Source of the DNA: Vitreoscilla massiliensis
GTDB lineage: Bacteria; Pseudomonadota; Gammaproteobacteria; Burkholderiales; Neisseriaceae
Direction of reading: 5' to 3'
Length of the DNA stretch: 64,000 bases
Assembly (NCBI RefSeq): GCF_001457815.1
Contig: NZ_LN898218.1
Coordinates: 124,001-188,000, forward strand
Both the position numbers and the translations under genes were made by a program. Below the pieces are notes generated by a model. It saw only the letters and a list, made by a program, of their open reading frames with translations, had not been told where the DNA came from and did not search any database. This document shows positions 45,120 to 53,734 of this stretch, one piece after another (position 1 is the stretch's first letter; each line of letters starts with the position of its first letter).

Positions 45120-46103
45120 TTATGCTTGCGTAAAAAAGTCCTCCAATTGTTGCAATCGCTGCTGGTATTGGGCGCGAGCCAATAAAGCTTCGTCCATAGA
45201 AACCGCCTTGAACTTCATGACATAGTTGGGCTGTAACTGCCCAATGACATCCATATCGGCACTGATGACAGTCGCCACCATCGCATAACCACCACCAGAC
45301 ACCGCATCACGGTGCAAAATAATCGGTTCCACGCCAGCCGGAACTTGAATCGAACCTATCGGATATGGGGCATCGACGATATTAGAAGGGTCTGATCCGG
45401 CACCAAAAGGTGGCTCTCGGTCTATAAAAGTCAGCGCTTGACCACCTTTACAGCGATAACCGATGCGATCGGCCTCACTGGCCACCTTCCACTCATCAGC
45501 ATAAAAACTGTCACGGCCTGTATCGCTTAAGCGGTGGTCATACAAACCTTTAATCACACGAATTTCTTGGTGTTTGTTCAAGGGTGCACGCAAATGCTCA
45601 GGCAACACACATTCATGCACTTTTGCATGAGCGTGTCCGAGTGGTAACACGTCCCCAGCTTCCAGCTTTTTGCCATTGAGCCCACCCAAACTGCCAAGAC
45701 CATAAAATGAGCGACTGCCCAATACTTCAGGCACATCAATACCACCATCAAAAGCGATATAGGCTCTGGCTCCCAGCGTCATAAAACCCAAGGTCAAAAC
45801 ACCGCCAGCTGGCACGCGACAAGTGGCATTGGTTGGAATCTCTTCACCATTGACTTTGGCAACCAGTTGCGCGCCAGTAATGGCAATCACCGTGTCCGCG
45901 CTAAACTCCAATTCAGGCGCCATCAGTGTGCACTCTAAAACCGCCGCATGTTTGGGATTACCCACCAATAAATTGGCCGCGACAAACGAGTATTGATCCA
46001 TGGCACCGGAAGGTGGGATGCCCAAATGGTAATAGCCTTGACGACCCTGATCTTGGATGGAAATGGCCAAACCCGGTTTGATGATTTTTACTGTGCGCTT
46101 CAT
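45120..46103 (-). CDS. pxpC: 5-oxoprolinase subunit C / carboxyltransferase-like (PxpC, KipA)
   Basis: 327 aa. The start VKIIKPGLAISIQDQGRQGY, then GIPPSGAMDQYSFVAANLLV and GGIDVPEVLGSRS are diagnostic. In E. coli PxpA-B-C split 5-oxoproline (cyclised glutamate) to glutamate using ATP. The same fold forms part of urea carboxylase's carboxyltransferase, hence the database name biotin-dependent carboxyltransferase. Its ATG overlaps the pxpB stop (4 nt). Confidence 0.92.
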   Translation of the reverse strand: MKRTVKIIKPGLAISIQDQGRQGYYHLGIPPSGAMDQYSFVAANLLVGNPKHAAVLECTLMAPELEFSADTVIAITGAQLVAKVNGEEIPTNATCRVPAGGVLTLGFMTLGARAYIAFDGGIDVPEVLGSRSFYGLGSLGGLNGKKLEAGDVLPLGHAHAKVHECVLPEHLRAPLNKHQEIRVIKGLYDHRLSDTGRDSFYADEWKVASEADRIGYRCKGGQALTFIDREPPFGAGSDPSNIVDAPYPIGSIQVPAGVEPIILHRDAVSGGGYAMVATVISADMDVIGQLQPNYVMKFKAVSMDEALLARAQYQQRLQQLEDFFTQA

Positions 46104-46969
46104 GCTTGGGCTCCTATCAATTGTTGGTTATATTGATGTGGGTTCGCCAAGAACTCATGCAAATTGAAAACGATGTTTTTGACCGTGAGATCAAACGTTC
46201 CAGCCGCCACTTGTTCCATGGCAATATCGTACTCCTGACGGTTAATGGGCTTGAATTTCACCACATCACCCGGCCTGAAAAACACCATCATTTCTTTTAA
46301 ATAAGGCAAGGTTTGTTCAGGGTCATAAATGGGTGCGGGAGTGACCCCAAACATTTGATAACCACCAGCGCCACGCACCGAATAAATGCAACTGAAACAG
46401 CCGCCATGGCCCAAAGTCAGCTTGGGGGTATCGGTGCGCGGACGCAGGTATTTGGGCACTTGCAATTGTTTGGCCTGCTCTACCATCTGAAACATAAACG
46501 GCAGACCCGCCACAAACCCCACCATGGATACAAACCATGGCGAGGCACTGTGGGCGGTAATGAAATCATCAATGCTTGGATAACCATTGATGCGGGCAGC
46601 GTATTCCAAATCTGTAGAACTAGGATCTTGATGCCTTTCTCTGAATTTGGCACCGGTTTCATTGGTCCAAGGGTCGTTGTAAAGCACCGGTATTTCAATC
46701 AATCTGGTTTCCAATACCATATTGTCGCTGGATAACTCCTGCTCCAACTGCTGCAATTTTGCGAGCATGGCATCGGGATGAATGACATCAGGATTGAACC
46801 TGATTTGGTAAGATGCGTTGGCAGGACAGATTTCTATCACCCCCGCAACGGCTTCTTCTTGTAAGCGTTTGGTAATGGCCATGCTGGTAAAGAACGACTG
46901 CAATGACATGGCTTCGCTGATTTCAACAAAGATGAATTCGTCCCCACCAAAGGTATAGCGTAAAGACAT
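46100..46969 (-). CDS. pxpB: 5-oxoprolinase subunit B (PxpB, KipI-like)
   Basis: 289 aa. IPVLYNDPWTNETGAKFRER, PWFVSMVGFVAGLPFMFQMV and GGCFSCIYSVRGAGGYQMFG (family usually GSVGIAG...) mark the family (allophanate hydrolase subunit 1-like). The substitution of a Cys-rich stretch in the last motif is unusual. GGAGGAGAAAATA gives a strong SD. Confidence 0.9.
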   Translation of the reverse strand: MSLRYTFGGDEFIFVEISEAMSLQSFFTSMAITKRLQEEAVAGVIEICPANASYQIRFNPDVIHPDAMLAKLQQLEQELSSDNMVLETRLIEIPVLYNDPWTNETGAKFRERHQDPSSTDLEYAARINGYPSIDDFITAHSASPWFVSMVGFVAGLPFMFQMVEQAKQLQVPKYLRPRTDTPKLTLGHGGCFSCIYSVRGAGGYQMFGVTPAPIYDPEQTLPYLKEMMVFFRPGDVVKFKPINRQEYDIAMEQVAAGTFDLTVKNIVFNLHEFLANPHQYNQQLIGAQA

Positions 46970-47020
46970 TATTTTCTCCTCCGAAATGCAAACATGGTTG
47001 TGCGAATTGATGGGGGGTAT

Positions 47021-48388
47021 TTACAGTGAGGATGGGCTGGCTGAATATTGGTGATGTAGCCAATGCTCCAACCAATTGGTGTGAAACTGCGAAGCATGTA
47101 CGTCGGCATCATCAACCAGCATTTGGTGCAACGGCAATGTGGTTTTCAGACCCTCAATTTCACACTCTGCCAACACCCGCTTCATGCGTTTGAGCGCATC
47201 AGCACGGGTGTTATCCCAAACAATGACTTTGGCCAACATGGAATCGTAAAATGGCGACACGCCATAACCTTCATACAGCATGGAATCAATGCGCACACCA
47301 GGACCTGTGGCCCAAGTCAATTTTTGGATGGTGCCGATATTGGGCTGGAAATTGTTTGCAGGGTCTTCTGCATTGATACGGCATTCAATCGCCGCGCCTT
47401 TGATGTGTATATCTTCTTGTTTGAGTTTCAGCTGGTCACCAAAGGCAATCAGCAACATCTCACGAATCAAATCCACACCGGTAATCATTTCGGTAATCGG
47501 GTGTTCCACTTGAATGCGTGTGTTCATTTCAATAAAGAAAAACTCACCGCTTCTGTCATCAAACAGGTATTCCATGGTACCCGCGCCTTTATAATTCACA
47601 CTTTGCGCCAAGGCGACGGCAGACTCGCAGATTTTGCTGCGGGTGGCATCATCTAAAGCCGGTGATGGAGCTTCTTCCAAAATTTTTTGACGACGTCGTT
47701 GCAACGAGCATTCGCGGTCAAACAAATGCACCACCGACTCACCATCACCCAATACCTGAACTTCGATGTGTCTGGCTTGAGAAATGAAACGTTCCAGGTA
47801 CATGGCATTGTCACCAAACGCACCCAAACCTTCACGCTGCGCAGCTTCAAATTCTTTAGCAAAATCCTCGGGATCTTCCACGATGCGTATGCCTTTGCCA
47901 CCGCCACCGGCAGAAGCTTTAATCATCAATGGGAAACCAACTTCTTGCGCGGCCAATAAGGCAGTAGCCATGTCGGTTAACACGCCTTCACTGCCGGGTA
48001 CGACTGGCACACCAGCAGCAATCGCAGTGGCTCTGGCCTGAGCTTTGTCACCCATCATGTCTATGGTATCGGCATCAGGTCCCACAAAAATCATGCCTGC
48101 AGCCTGTACTTGCCGCGCAAAGTGAGCGTTTTCAGCCAAAAAACCATAGCCTGGATGTATCGCATCCGCACGCACATCCAATGCGGCCTGTAAAATAACT
48201 GGGACATTCAAATAGCTCTTGGCCGCAGCTGCAGGCCCAATTTCCACACATTCATCTGCCAACATGGCCGCCAAACTGCTCTTGTCGGCGCTGCTGTGTG
48301 CCAATATCGTGGTCATACCCAATTCTTTGGCAGCACGGATAATGCGCACTGCAATTTCACCACGATTGGCAATCAATAATCGTTTCAT
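47021..48388 (-). CDS. Biotin carboxylase (AccC-like)
   Basis: 455 aa from ATG 48388 (GGAGGGGTGTG before it). ATP-grasp enzyme that carboxylates biotin using bicarbonate. LLIANRGEIAVRIIRAAKEL, the glycine-rich loop MIKASAGGGGKGIRIV and FFIEMNTRIQVEHPITEMITG are intact. Given its partners it is probably a paralog of the fatty-acid AccC devoted to this operon. A DUS at 48182-48194 is read in frame as LQAALDV. Confidence 0.93.
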   Translation of the reverse strand: MKRLLIANRGEIAVRIIRAAKELGMTTILAHSSADKSSLAAMLADECVEIGPAAAAKSYLNVPVILQAALDVRADAIHPGYGFLAENAHFARQVQAAGMIFVGPDADTIDMMGDKAQARATAIAAGVPVVPGSEGVLTDMATALLAAQEVGFPLMIKASAGGGGKGIRIVEDPEDFAKEFEAAQREGLGAFGDNAMYLERFISQARHIEVQVLGDGESVVHLFDRECSLQRRRQKILEEAPSPALDDATRSKICESAVALAQSVNYKGAGTMEYLFDDRSGEFFFIEMNTRIQVEHPITEMITGVDLIREMLLIAFGDQLKLKQEDIHIKGAAIECRINAEDPANNFQPNIGTIQKLTWATGPGVRIDSMLYEGYGVSPFYDSMLAKVIVWDNTRADALKRMKRVLAECEIEGLKTTLPLHQMLVDDADVHASQFHTNWLEHWLHHQYSASPSSL

Positions 48389-48401
48389 CACACCCCTCCT
48401 C

Positions 48402-48644
48402 TTAAGCCTCAATCACGGCAACCACTTGCCCCGCATCCACTTCATCGCCATTTTGAATCTCAAGAGCCACCACCTTACCAGCCACTTCAGAGGTCAATTC
48501 ATTGTATTGCTTCATCACCTCAATCAAACCGATGACCTGTCCCACACTCACGCTATCCCCCACTTGCACGAAATCTGGCTGGTCTGGTGCTGCTTTGCTG
48601 TAAAAAGTACCTGGTAATGGGCTGTATATTTCTACTGTAGACAT
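48402..48644 (-). CDS. Biotin carboxyl carrier protein (single lipoyl domain)
   Basis: 80 aa, only the biotinyl domain. The biotinylated lysine is Lys45 in EVMKQYNE (typical EAMKM, with M/Q replaced), framed by SPLPGTFYS and GKVVALEIQNGDEV. It lacks the linker and N-terminal domain of AccB, so it is a dedicated carrier for the adjacent carboxylase. 13 nt before the AccC-like gene. Confidence 0.93.
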   Translation of the reverse strand: MSTVEIYSPLPGTFYSKAAPDQPDFVQVGDSVSVGQVIGLIEVMKQYNELTSEVAGKVVALEIQNGDEVDAGQVVAVIEA

Positions 48645-48653
48645 GACTGCTCC

Positions 48654-49424
48654 TTATGATGCAAATTGATTTGCAATTGTTATGTTTTCTTGTTCCAACG
48701 AGATTTTCGTTGCACGAATAAGCTCCAAAGCGCGGGGAGTATCGCTGTGAATACACACGGAATCAAATTCAATGGGAATCCAATTACCTTGCACGGTTTT
48801 CACTCGCCCATTCACACACGCTTCCAATACTTTTTCTGCCACCGCTTGCGGCTCTAAGGCTTTTTGTTGACGGGTGAACACAATACTGCCCGAATCATCG
48901 TAGTGACGGTCACCATAAAACTCCCGAACCGCCTTCATGCCCAATGCTTGCGCTGCTTTGTAGGTTGCAGAAACATCCATGCAAAAAATCAGCAAATTGG
49001 GGTCAAGTTTCTGAACCACTTCCACAAACTGTTTTGAAAACTCCAAATCACTGGCCAAAGTCATGTACAAAGCACCGTGAGGTTTGACATGTTGTATGGG
49101 CAGGTCTTGGTATTTTGCAAATAAGGACAATGAACCCATTTGATAGACGATGTCGTTGATTAACTCTTGATGACTGGCATTGATGGTGCGCCGACCAAAG
49201 CCCACTAAATCACGGTAGCCTGGATGTGCACCTATGCCTACAGAATGCTCTTTGGCCAATTGCACTGTCTTGGCCATGATGTTGGGGTCTCCAGCATGAA
49301 ATCCCGTTGCGATGTTGGCCGAGGAAATCAATTGAATGATTTCATCATCCGTGCCATCACCCGCCTTCCATGGGCCGAATCCTTCACCCATATCCGAGTT
49401 CAAATCTATGAATTGTTTAGACAT
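48654..49424 (-). CDS. pxpA: 5-oxoprolinase subunit A (LamB/YcsF family)
   Basis: 256 aa. DLNSDMGEGFGPW at the N-terminus, NIATGFHAGDPNIM, VGIGAHPGYRDLVGFGRR and VKPHGALYM are the family's metal/active-site segments. It is the first gene of the operon and carries out the ring-opening part of the 5-oxoprolinase reaction in E. coli. Confidence 0.94.
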   Translation of the reverse strand: MSKQFIDLNSDMGEGFGPWKAGDGTDDEIIQLISSANIATGFHAGDPNIMAKTVQLAKEHSVGIGAHPGYRDLVGFGRRTINASHQELINDIVYQMGSLSLFAKYQDLPIQHVKPHGALYMTLASDLEFSKQFVEVVQKLDPNLLIFCMDVSATYKAAQALGMKAVREFYGDRHYDDSGSIVFTRQQKALEPQAVAEKVLEACVNGRVKTVQGNWIPIEFDSVCIHSDTPRALELIRATKISLEQENITIANQFAS

Positions 49425-49568
49425 ATATTTTGATTTCTAATAAATCAAGGGAAATTCATGGTAGCTGAAATAAATATAAATAAAAACTTTTATTTATTTA
49501 TACTTATGTATAAAATATTTTTATATATTGCTATTTTATAAATCATTTTCAATCACTTGGAGAGAGAA
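49425..49568. promoter_or_regulatory. AT-rich divergent promoter region pxpA/lysR
   Basis: About 140 nt, strongly AT-rich (TTTTTATTTATTTATA, TTTTATATATTG) between divergent genes, as expected for a LysR-controlled intergenic region. No clear T-N11-A site was resolved. Confidence 0.45.
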
Positions 49569-50471
49569 TTGCGCATTCCTGACATTTCATTTAGGCAAAT
49601 TCGCTATTTTGTATGCACGGCCGAACTGGGACAGATTTCCATGGCAGCACAAGAACTTAACATTACCCAATCCGCCATCACCATCTCCATCAAAGACTTA
49701 GAAAGCAAATTGAATCTGCAATTGTTTGTGCGAGCGTCTAAACGCATGATCTTGACCGAAGCAGGCAAGCAATTTTTGGGCAATTGTTACGACATGTTGA
49801 GCACTTTGGAACGCTCACAACATCTACACAACACCAGTAATGACATTAGCGGTGAGCTTAAAATCGGCGCCAGCTATACCGTATTGGGATATTACTTACC
49901 AGCCCATTTGCAACACCTGCAAAACATGTATCCCAATGTCAAATTTAAGATATTTGAGATGGCAAGGACTCAGATAGAACAACAGCTGCTTGATGAAAAA
50001 TTAGACATTTCGGTCTTACTCAGCTCTAATGTGAACCACCCAGAATTACAGGTAAAAACGTTCTTAGAATCATCTCGAACCTTGTGGGTCTCATCCAATC
50101 ACCCGCTTTTGACCAAAGAGCAAGTGGATTATCAAGACATTGTCAATGAGCCTTACATCATGCTGAACGTGGATGAGGCCCATTTGACCACGCAAAAACA
50201 CTGGCAGATGTATGGTGCCAGCCCCAATATTTTTGTGGAAACCAGCTCAGTAGAAGCCGTGCGCAGCATGGTCGCCAATGGCAGCGGCATTTGTATCTTG
50301 TCCAATGCGGTATACCGCCCTTGGTCACTGGAAGGAAAACGCATCAACCGCATCAAATTGACCACTCCCGTGCCCACCATGGATTTGGGCGTGGCGTGGA
50401 AAGCAGGCAAAAAGCCAAACCGTTTACAAAAACTGTTTTCAGATTATTTTTTAAGAAAATTGGAACATTGA
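49569..50471 (+). CDS. LysR-family regulator of the pxp/biotin operon
   Basis: About 300 aa. Start taken at TTG 49569 because GGAGAGAG sits 3-10 nt before it; TTG 49557 is alternative and no early ATG exists. HTH: FRQIRYFVCTAELGQISMAA, LNITQSAITISIKDLESKLN, LFVRASKRMILTEAGKQF. Effector domain has ISGELKIGASYTVLGYYLP. Divergent from pxpA, so most likely controls that operon. Confidence 0.88.
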   Translation: MRIPDISFRQIRYFVCTAELGQISMAAQELNITQSAITISIKDLESKLNLQLFVRASKRMILTEAGKQFLGNCYDMLSTLERSQHLHNTSNDISGELKIGASYTVLGYYLPAHLQHLQNMYPNVKFKIFEMARTQIEQQLLDEKLDISVLLSSNVNHPELQVKTFLESSRTLWVSSNHPLLTKEQVDYQDIVNEPYIMLNVDEAHLTTQKHWQMYGASPNIFVETSSVEAVRSMVANGSGICILSNAVYRPWSLEGKRINRIKLTTPVPTMDLGVAWKAGKKPNRLQKLFSDYFLRKLEH

Positions 50472-50821
50472 TGCCATGACGTTTGAAACAGCAAGCAACA
50501 TATCGGCCGTAACTCAAAAACTTAATTGCATCTTGCAAGACTGACTTGCTGTCTCGTCATTGATGGCGAGAAGCTTGTATCAACAAAGGCAACGGGCTCG
50601 GCACACAGCCATCTAGCATGATAAATCGCAAAGAAGCAACCGAAATATCGGTTGCTTCTTTGGTTGACGGATATCGAAAAGTTCAATGCCATAAGCACAT
50701 CGACACTGTTGATTGTTAGCACCGCAGTAACACTGAGATTGCATCACCCTCGTCTGTTCTAGCCGATTTGATGATGCAATTTCTAAGCACGTTCGTTCAA
50801 TCAATCCGCTATCCACTTGTT
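50472..50821. other. Convergent spacer with terminator
   Basis: 350 nt between the LysR gene and the porin; only the terminator at 50630-50663 is recognisable. Confidence 0.6.
50630..50663. terminator. Bidirectional intrinsic terminator
   Basis: AAAGAAGCAACCGA and TCGGTTGCTTCTTT are perfect complements (14 bp) around AATA. Both flanks provide short A/T runs. Confidence 0.9.
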
Positions 50822-51913
50822 TTAAAACATATGCCTTAAGCCCAAGCCTACAGAATACACATCATTGTCTAAGCCTGTTTTTTTCCCTGCTGCATTCACC
50901 GCATAGGCGTAAGGGGCATTTTTCCAACCGGCACTGGCCAAAACAGTAGTACGCTTCGACAAGGCATAATCTGCCCCCACAATCACTTGATTGTAATGGG
51001 TGTTATCGACTTTCCCTATGCCTGCATGACGTTCATCAAAACCATACACATAGCTTACCCTTGGCGTAAATGCACCCATGGTGTAGGCAAAATTTCCCAA
51101 GACTTCATGCGTTTTGACGTCTGTTTTGCCGATTTGGGCATGATTGCCTACACTTGCAGGTGTGGCCCATAAACCTTTAAAACCCTCAGTGTATTGGTAT
51201 GCCAGCACTGCCAACATATTTTTGGCACGGTATCCCCCCATGACTCTTGCAACTTGTGCATCATTTAAATGTTGATTGCTGTCTTCATTTTGGTGTTTGT
51301 ACAAACCATAAGCACCTTTGGCAAAATAACCTGCATGTTCATAGGTCGCGGCCAAAACAGTCGCTTGGTTGACGGTGCTGGCGGTTTCAAAATCACTTTG
51401 AGCGGCGTTATCGGCCAATTGATGGGTCACATTGAATTTGAAACCACCCATTTGCGGGGAATCATAACGAATACCCTGTAAGCGTTTGTCTACACGGGTA
51501 AAATTGGCCACACCTTTAGGGTTATTGGCATTCAAATTCCACTCCCATGGATCAACAATCAATTTTTGATCGGCAGTGTCCATCATGCCATCACTGATAT
51601 AGCCAGCGCGGACAGTACCAAAATCGCCTTTCAAACCAATAAAAGTATCCCGATTATTCCAACCTCTAGAAGATTCGGCACCTGAAATGGGCGTAAACTG
51701 TTCAACTTGCCAAATGGCTTGTAAGCCATTGCCCAAGTCTTCATTGCCCCGAAAACCAATGCGCGATTTGTAATCTTCCATTTGGGTGATGCTCCCATCA
51801 CCGCTGCCACTGGTATAGCCAATACCGCCCTTGATGTGTCCATACAACACCACATCGGCCATCGCCACACCGCTACAGCCCATCAAAGACAAAAAAGTCA
51901 TTTGTTTCAACAC
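50822..51913 (-). CDS. Gram-negative porin, Neisserial type
   Basis: About 363 aa. A signal peptide ends AMA before DVVLYGHIKGG, the standard start of betaproteobacterial trimeric porins. KSRIGFRGNEDLGNGLQAIW, QVEQF, NRDTFIGLKGDFGTVRAGYI and C-terminal VGLGLRHMF (terminal Phe) are textbook. Start at GTG 51913 is chosen because AGGAG lies 7 nt before it; ATG 51928 is the longer option. Last gene next to the catabolic operon, it may take up the operon's substrate. Confidence 0.92.
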   Translation of the reverse strand: MLKQMTFLSLMGCSGVAMADVVLYGHIKGGIGYTSGSGDGSITQMEDYKSRIGFRGNEDLGNGLQAIWQVEQFTPISGAESSRGWNNRDTFIGLKGDFGTVRAGYISDGMMDTADQKLIVDPWEWNLNANNPKGVANFTRVDKRLQGIRYDSPQMGGFKFNVTHQLADNAAQSDFETASTVNQATVLAATYEHAGYFAKGAYGLYKHQNEDSNQHLNDAQVARVMGGYRAKNMLAVLAYQYTEGFKGLWATPASVGNHAQIGKTDVKTHEVLGNFAYTMGAFTPRVSYVYGFDERHAGIGKVDNTHYNQVIVGADYALSKRTTVLASAGWKNAPYAYAVNAAGKKTGLDNDVYSVGLGLRHMF

Positions 51914-51980
51914 TTTTATTCTCCTCATTCATTTGCTCTTTATAGATGATTTGTTATTTTGACAAACACTGCTTCACGCT

Positions 51981-51994
51981 CTTACAGGCCGCTT
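51981..51994 (-). repeat. Single DUS-like copy before the porin
   Basis: CTTACAGGCCGCTT, unpaired, in the 136-nt spacer between TPP-enzyme and porin genes. Confidence 0.75.
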
Positions 51995-52049
51995 TATACT
52001 AATGGTTACCCATGCCCGCGCACGGATAACCATTGTGTGTACCCTAAAA

Positions 52050-53690
52050 TCAATACAATTTTTTCTGTGGTGGCCCCGCAAAATTCAATGGCCCGATGGC
52101 ATTCATGTCTACCTCAACCACACTTGGACCTTGATGAGCGATTGCTGCTTGGATTGCGTTTTTAAATTCATCCACCGAAGTCGCCAACCAAGAGGCACAG
52201 CCCATAGATGTACCCAAATCCTTGTAACTTGGTGTATGCAATTCATTGAAATACTGACGGCCACCAAAATAATTGTTTTGTATGCCACGCATCACGCCAT
52301 AACCACCGTCATTCATCACCAACAACACCATATTGGTCTGCTCTTGCACCATGGTGGCAATTTCGCCTATGCCCAACATCAGGCCGCCATCGCCTACCAA
52401 AGCAACCACTTTTTTATCAGGATTGGCGACAGCGCTACCAATGCCATGTGCCAACCCTAAGCCAATTGCACCAGCCAAAGAATGGATGTTTTGTAAGGGT
52501 TTTTGTACAGGAAATAAGCGACTGCCCCATGTGCTGCCTGACATGGTAATGTCGCGCACGAAAATACCGTTTTCAGGCAAAGCCTCACGCAATGCTTGGC
52601 AAATTTCCGCATAAGGACCTAACTGCGTACTTAAGGCATCAATGGCAGCTTGTTTGGCGACTTTGATTTCAGCATCGTAGCTTGCATCGACTTTAGAAGC
52701 GGCCTGTAACCCTTGTAACAACTGTTGCAATACTTGCTTGGCATCCCCGCAAATGAATTGGCTAACCCGATAATTGCGTTGCTGTGCCACCGGATAAGCG
52801 TCAATTTGAATCAGGTTTTCAGGGAAGACCACGCTGTAGGTTTTGGTTTCATTGCTGCGCAAACGCGAGCCCACCACCACAGCCAAGTCAGCGTTTTTAA
52901 GCAACTCCTCTACTTTGGTGGAGTTGTGAAATGCCCCCAAACTGCGCGGATGATGGTCTGGCAACACCCCGCGAGCATGGGTCGAAGACAACACAGGTAT
53001 GCCCAAATCGGCCAAGGCTTTGACTTCGTCCACCGCTCCCAAACAACCGCCGCCTATCCAAAACACAGGGCGTTTGGCTTTTTTGACCGCTTCGATCAAC
53101 AAGGCCACATCGGCAGCATCGGCTGCAGGCAAATCCATGGCCTTAACTGGACCTAACTGGGCGGGCAAGTCAATTTCACTGGCCTGTACATCAATCGGAA
53201 TTTCTATGCTCACCGGCCCCATGGGAACAGTGGTGGCAATGCGTATGGCTTCGCGCACAATGCCCACAGCATTGTCTGGACTGGTAATGCGAAATGCCGC
53301 CTTGCTTGCAGCACGCAAAAAAGTCAGTTGGTCTTTGGCCTCATGAATAAAACTGGCATCGCGGTCCAAATACTCGCGCTCAACTTGACCGGTAAGGTGC
53401 AATACAGGACTGGCTGCATTACAAGCCTCAATCAAAGAACCTATGGCATTACCAGCACCGGCACCCGTACTGGTGATGGCCACACCCAAGCCTTTAAAAC
53501 GGGCATGTGCATCGGCCATGGTCACGCTGCCAGCCTCACCGCGCGCACACACAAAACGCGTTTGGTTTCTGCGCCCAATCGCATCGGCTATGGGCAAATT
53601 GTGTATGGAAATCACACCATAGACACTGTCGACTTGATGGGCTTCCAATACTCGGGCAATCGCCTCGCCCACGTTGACTTTTTCTGACAT
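52050..53690 (-). CDS. Thiamine-diphosphate-dependent enzyme (ALS/BFD superfamily)
   Basis: 546 aa from ATG 53690, behind GAGG. RGEAGSVTMADAHARF and TSTGAGAGNAIGSLIEA form the N-terminal PYR domain; a central ADH-like cofactor domain follows; VALVGDGGLMLGIGEIATMV and MNDGGYG form the GDG-Nx TPP motif. It is of the acetolactate-synthase/benzoylformate-decarboxylase superfamily. A role as 2-oxoacid decarboxylase feeding the neighbouring aldehyde dehydrogenase is plausible but not shown. A DUS at 52697-52709 encodes GLQAASK. Confidence 0.9.
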   Translation of the reverse strand: MSEKVNVGEAIARVLEAHQVDSVYGVISIHNLPIADAIGRRNQTRFVCARGEAGSVTMADAHARFKGLGVAITSTGAGAGNAIGSLIEACNAASPVLHLTGQVEREYLDRDASFIHEAKDQLTFLRAASKAAFRITSPDNAVGIVREAIRIATTVPMGPVSIEIPIDVQASEIDLPAQLGPVKAMDLPAADAADVALLIEAVKKAKRPVFWIGGGCLGAVDEVKALADLGIPVLSSTHARGVLPDHHPRSLGAFHNSTKVEELLKNADLAVVVGSRLRSNETKTYSVVFPENLIQIDAYPVAQQRNYRVSQFICGDAKQVLQQLLQGLQAASKVDASYDAEIKVAKQAAIDALSTQLGPYAEICQALREALPENGIFVRDITMSGSTWGSRLFPVQKPLQNIHSLAGAIGLGLAHGIGSAVANPDKKVVALVGDGGLMLGIGEIATMVQEQTNMVLLVMNDGGYGVMRGIQNNYFGGRQYFNELHTPSYKDLGTSMGCASWLATSVDEFKNAIQAAIAHQGPSVVEVDMNAIGPLNFAGPPQKKLY

Positions 53691-53734
53691 ATTGAGTTTT
53701 CCTCTAAGCTTTTCATTTTTTGCAAAGGTGTGCA

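Noticed and set aside
47021..48644. Fatty-acid accBC operon
   Set aside because: The carrier is a bare 80-aa biotinyl domain and both genes are embedded between pxpA and pxpB.
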